Shown here: positions 37,929 to 40,043 of the stretch, in pieces | How positions within the stretch are numbered: the stretch's first letter is position 1 | Layout of the letters: each line of letters starts with the position of its first letter | Position numbers and translations under genes: made by a program | Notes under the pieces: model-generated | Seen by the model: the letters and a program-made list of their open reading frames with translations, nothing else | What the model was told of the DNA's origin: nothing | Databases searched by the model: none | Source of the DNA: an uncultured Oscillibacter sp. | GTDB taxonomy: Bacteria; Bacillota; Clostridia; Oscillospirales; Oscillospiraceae | Length of the DNA: 40,043 nucleotides | NCBI GenBank assembly: GCA_934574045.1 | Contig: CAKTMK010000020.1 | Location: 1-40,043 of the forward strand | Reading direction: 5' to 3'

Positions 37929-37995
37929 GGGCGCCCCGCCGAAACGGCGGGGCGCCTGCGCGTCCGTTCGCCGCCCGCTCGGGCGGCGTCTTTTT
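37929..37995 (+). terminator. terminator after thiT (two hairpins)
   Basis: A GGCGCCCCGCC-GAAAC-GGCGGGGCGCC hairpin (about 37930-37956) is followed by CGCCGCCCG-CT-CGGGCGGCG (37969-37988) and TCTTTTT. The second is the true terminator. Confidence 0.88.
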
Positions 37996-38006
37996 ATCTT
38001 CCGGCG

Positions 38007-38180
38007 TTACATGATGTGCTCCTCGCAGAAATTGTCCAGCACGCGGACGCCCATTTCCTCCCGGGTAGCCACCGGGAACAGGGCGATGCTCACCGGGTCG
38101 AACGCGGGGCACAGCCGCCGCTCCGGCTCCAGCCGCAGCACCGGCGCGTCCTGCGCGGAGCGGTCCTTCTGTCTGCTCAT
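38007..38180 (-). CDS. 57-residue hypothetical protein downstream of spoVAE
   Basis: This small ORF starts at ATG 38180 with GGAGG 8 bases before it and encodes a soluble protein rich in Arg, Glu and Val (MSRQKDRSAQDAPVLRLEPE start, EEHIM end). I do not recognise a family. It lies 84 bases after spoVAE on the same strand with no terminator between, so it may be the last gene of the spoVA operon. The opposing thiT terminator lies just beyond its end. Confidence 0.65.
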   Translation of the reverse strand: MSRQKDRSAQDAPVLRLEPERRLCPAFDPVSIALFPVATREEMGVRVLDNFCEEHIM

Positions 38181-38264
38181 GAAATCACCCTCCGCTAGTA
38201 TGTGGGCGGCGGGCGAAAGCATACCGGGAAGTTCCTGCCGCCGCTTCCCGAAAACGGCTGCGCC

Positions 38265-38621
38265 TCAGCGCTTGTCGCCGGGGCGGAACAGCAGCGCCAT
38301 CAGCACGCCGAACACCACCGCCGCGGCGATGCCGCCCGCCGTGGCGGTCAGCCCGCCGGTGAACACGCCCAGCCAGCCCTGTTCGGCTACCGCCTTTTTC
38401 ACGCCCTTGGCCAGCGCGAAGCCGAAGCCGGTCAGCGGCACCGAAGCGCCCGCGCCGCCCCAGTCCGCGATGGGCTGATACACGCCCACGGCCCCCAGCA
38501 GCACGCCCGTCACCACGTAGCCGGTCAGAATGCGGGCGGGGGTGAGCTGCGTCCGGTCAATCAGGATCTGCCCGATGGCGCAGAGGATGCCGCCGCAGAG
38601 AAATGCGTTCAAATATTCCAT
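38265..38621 (-). CDS. spoVAE: stage V sporulation protein AE
   Basis: This is a 118-residue membrane protein with four hydrophobic helices, matching SpoVAE (SpoVAEb): MEYLNAFLCGGILCAIGQIL, then RTQLTPARILTGYVV, GASVPLTGFGFALAKGV and GGLTATAGGIAAAVVFGVL. SpoVA proteins move dipicolinic acid into the forespore and out at germination. An AGGAG ribosome site is present. It follows the spoVAD remnant after 48 bases, the usual spoVAC-AD-AE order. Confidence 0.96.
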   Translation of the reverse strand: MEYLNAFLCGGILCAIGQILIDRTQLTPARILTGYVVTGVLLGAVGVYQPIADWGGAGASVPLTGFGFALAKGVKKAVAEQGWLGVFTGGLTATAGGIAAAVVFGVLMALLFRPGDKR

Positions 38622-38669
38622 TTCAGTCTCCTGATATTCCGCCCGGAGGGCGGAGGATTCAAGGCCGTC

Positions 38670-39062
38670 TCACCGCTCCGCGCTGATGCAGACGGCGTGG
38701 CACACGCCGGGGATGGACTCCCCCTGAAAGCTGGACGTGGGCGAGAGGAGCGCGCCGGTGGGGGCGAAGAGGATGCGCCGCCATTTTCCGGCCTTCAGCC
38801 CCGGCAGAAGATATCCGCACAGAACGGCGGCGGAGCAGCCGCAGCCGGACGCGCCCGCGTGCATATCCTGCTTCTGCCGGTCATAGAGCAGCATTCCGCA
38901 GTCCAGATAGTTCTCGTGCAGGTCCAGACCGTCCCGCTGGAAAAACTCCTGCACGATGCTGTGGCCCAGCTCGCCCAGATCGCCGGTGAGGATCAGGTCG
39001 AAGTCCGCAGGCCGGGTCTTTGTGTCCCGGAAGAAGGCGGACAGCGTGTCGTATGCCGCCGG
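38670..39062 (-). pseudogene. spoVAD: spoVAD, C-terminal 130 codons only (interrupted by a mobile element)
   Basis: This is the last part of stage V sporulation protein AD, a thiolase-fold protein that binds dipicolinic acid. The C-terminal pattern is clear: PAAYDTLSAFFRDT, DFDLILTGDLGELGH, NYLDCGMLLYDRQKQDMHAG, GSGCGCSAA and GALLSPTSSFQGESIPG. Whole SpoVAD proteins have about 340 residues, so some 200 residues are missing. Family similarity stops at the proline at 39060-39062. The ORF itself runs on to an ATG at 39134 but that part belongs to the inserted element. It cannot make a normal SpoVAD unless the element is excised and the 5' part lies on its far side. Confidence 0.9.
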
Positions 39063-40043
39063 GGATGATGTTTCAATAGGCCCATAAAGATCAGCCGGCA
39101 GCACTGGAAATGCCCTGTTCATCAAGCAGATCAAGGAGCCGCTGATATTCGTCCTGATATTTGAATTGTATCGTTATTGTGCCGCCCTCGTGAACGTAGA
39201 TCATTTCGATCAGCTCTACAATGACTTCACGAGTCAGGACTTGGATATTGCGATAACGAAGGAAACTGGAAATGAATTTGTTCTCTGAGACGGGGGTAGA
39301 TTGGTACTTGCTGATCTCCTCTTTGATGTTGGCAATCGCAATTTCGATTTGCTCAAGCTGCTCGCCTATCTTGGCCTTTAGTGAAAGATACTCGTCCTTG
39401 GACAGAATCCCGGCTTTCCAATCGGGGTAAAGATCGATCCGGCAGCGGGAGACTTTCTCGTATTCCTCTTCTTTTAACTGAAGCATCTTTTCAAGGCGGG
39501 AAGACTTCGCGGCCCGAACATTTTGATTGTTAAGGTCATTCACGAGCTGATCCATCGAAACCGCGAGATTGATCTGAGACTGGATAGTGGCAAGAACGGC
39601 GTCGTAAAGCTGCTTTTCCCGGATGGTATGTTTGGTACATAAATTGCGGCCCGCTTTACGGAACGTCTGGCAGACATAGTAGTGATACGTTCCATACGAC
39701 TGCGCTACGCTCTTTTTTCCCATTGCTCTCAGACAATCGGCACATCGAATATACCCTGCAAATATACTGACGTGATTGATGCCGGGGGAAGTCCGTGTGT
39801 CCCGCATCAAAAGCTGCTGCACCGTTTCAAATTTCTCACGGTCAATGATCGCTTCATGCGTGTTCGGAACAACGGTCCAATTTTCCTCGGGAACGGCGAC
39901 GCTGACCTGCACCTTATAGCTTTTGGTCCGGTTCTTGCTCTGGACCATATCCCCGACATAAAGCCTGTTCTTCAAAACCCGCTTTACCGAGGAATCGGGC
40001 CATGCGCTGTCCAGTTGTCCGGCGGGATGCTTGTAGTTCAGAC
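39060..40043. mobile_element. end of an integrated serine-recombinase element inserted in spoVAD
   Basis: From about 39063 the sequence loses similarity to spoVAD and the base composition drops to around 45% G+C in sampled lines, compared with about 65% in the host part. The element carries a large serine recombinase whose stop codon (39091) lies about 29 bases from the junction. The attachment core should lie in about 39055-39075, around CCCCGGCGG on the minus strand. The rest of the element and the other boundary are outside the window. Confidence 0.85.
39091..40043 (-). CDS. large serine recombinase, C-terminal 317 residues (cut by window edge)
   Basis: This is the C-terminal part of a large serine site-specific recombinase (integrase/excisase). 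Visible are the end of the Recombinase domain (WPDSSVKRVLKNRLYVGDM), the zinc beta-ribbon with CADC ... YYVCQTFRKAGRNLC, a long coiled coil (about 60-80 residues rich in Lys/Glu) and the C-terminal EMIYVHEGGTITIQFKY block. The catalytic serine domain lies upstream, outside the window. Its composition differs strongly from the neighbours, a sign of horizontal transfer. It is placed right at the element edge, like the recombinases of skin-type elements and integrative elements. Confidence 0.95.
   Translation of the reverse strand, partial: LNYKHPAGQLDSAWPDSSVKRVLKNRLYVGDMVQSKNRTKSYKVQVSVAVPEENWTVVPNTHEAIIDREKFETVQQLLMRDTRTSPGINHVSIFAGYIRCADCLRAMGKKSVAQSYGTYHYYVCQTFRKAGRNLCTKHTIREKQLYDAVLATIQSQINLAVSMDQLVNDLNNQNVRAAKSSRLEKMLQLKEEEYEKVSRCRIDLYPDWKAGILSKDEYLSLKAKIGEQLEQIEIAIANIKEEISKYQSTPVSENKFISSFLRYRNIQVLTREVIVELIEMIYVHEGGTITIQFKYQDEYQRLLDLLDEQGISSAAG

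Noticed and set aside
39063..39134. spoVAD starting at the ATG at 39134 as a short but complete gene
   Set aside because: The first 24 codons do not resemble SpoVAD, overlap the recombinase end and lie in the low-GC element; the family needs about 340 residues.

Overview
The window is high-GC DNA (about two thirds G+C by eye) from a spore-forming member of the Clostridia. It looks most like a gut Oscillospirales relative of Flavonifractor, Lawsonibacter or Oscillibacter. The signs are Firmicutes-type gene order (ylxM-ffh-rpsP-khpA-rimM-trmD), strong Shine-Dalgarno sites, sigma-A promoters with near-consensus boxes, spoVA sporulation genes, a pyruvate kinase with a PEP-utilising tail, and a selenium-dependent type of molybdenum hydroxylase. 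The genus is inference only.

Layout: 1-5.0 kb holds the start of rpoC and all of rpoB (minus strand), driven by a consensus promoter with a 17-base spacer. 5.4-6.2 kb holds yerC (TrpR-like regulator) and a DUF3870 gene. 6.4-11.9 kb (plus strand) carries a possible structured RNA, then a PepV-type dipeptidase, an L-Ala-D/L-Glu-type dipeptide epimerase, a DUF819 membrane protein and a transglutaminase-fold protein; this reads as a peptide or murein-peptide salvage locus. 12.0-14.2 kb (minus) is a MATE drug/sodium antiporter broken into two six-helix halves, followed by a MerR regulator, all behind a textbook MerR promoter with a 19-base spacer. 14.3-18.0 kb (minus) is the ylxM-ffh-rpsP-khpA-rimM-trmD translation and secretion cluster.

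18.4-23.1 kb (plus) has an M19 dipeptidase, the M16-like pair yfmF/yfmH and lgt. 23.2-25.4 kb (minus) has pyk and a small DUF378 membrane protein. 25.5-27.3 kb (plus) has a DUF1015 protein and a glyoxalase-fold protein. 27.4-28.9 kb (minus) has a TetR regulator translationally coupled to a CPBP membrane protease. 29.2-36.3 kb holds two molybdenum hydroxylases: a three-subunit XdhABC enzyme and a fused selenium-dependent type enzyme. The cofactor gene mocA lies between them on the opposite strand. 36.3-38.0 kb is thiamin metabolism: thiN on one strand, and a TPP riboswitch with terminator controlling the thiamin transporter gene thiT on the other.

38.0-40.0 kb is the spoVA sporulation locus: a 57-residue ORF, spoVAE and only the last 130 or so codons of spoVAD. 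The rest of spoVAD is cut off by a mobile element of clearly lower GC whose large serine recombinase gene ends about 30 bases from the junction and runs off the window. This resembles skin-type sporulation intervening elements, but it sits in a gene normally used in the forespore. This interrupted spoVAD and the split MATE operon are the two most unusual features here.
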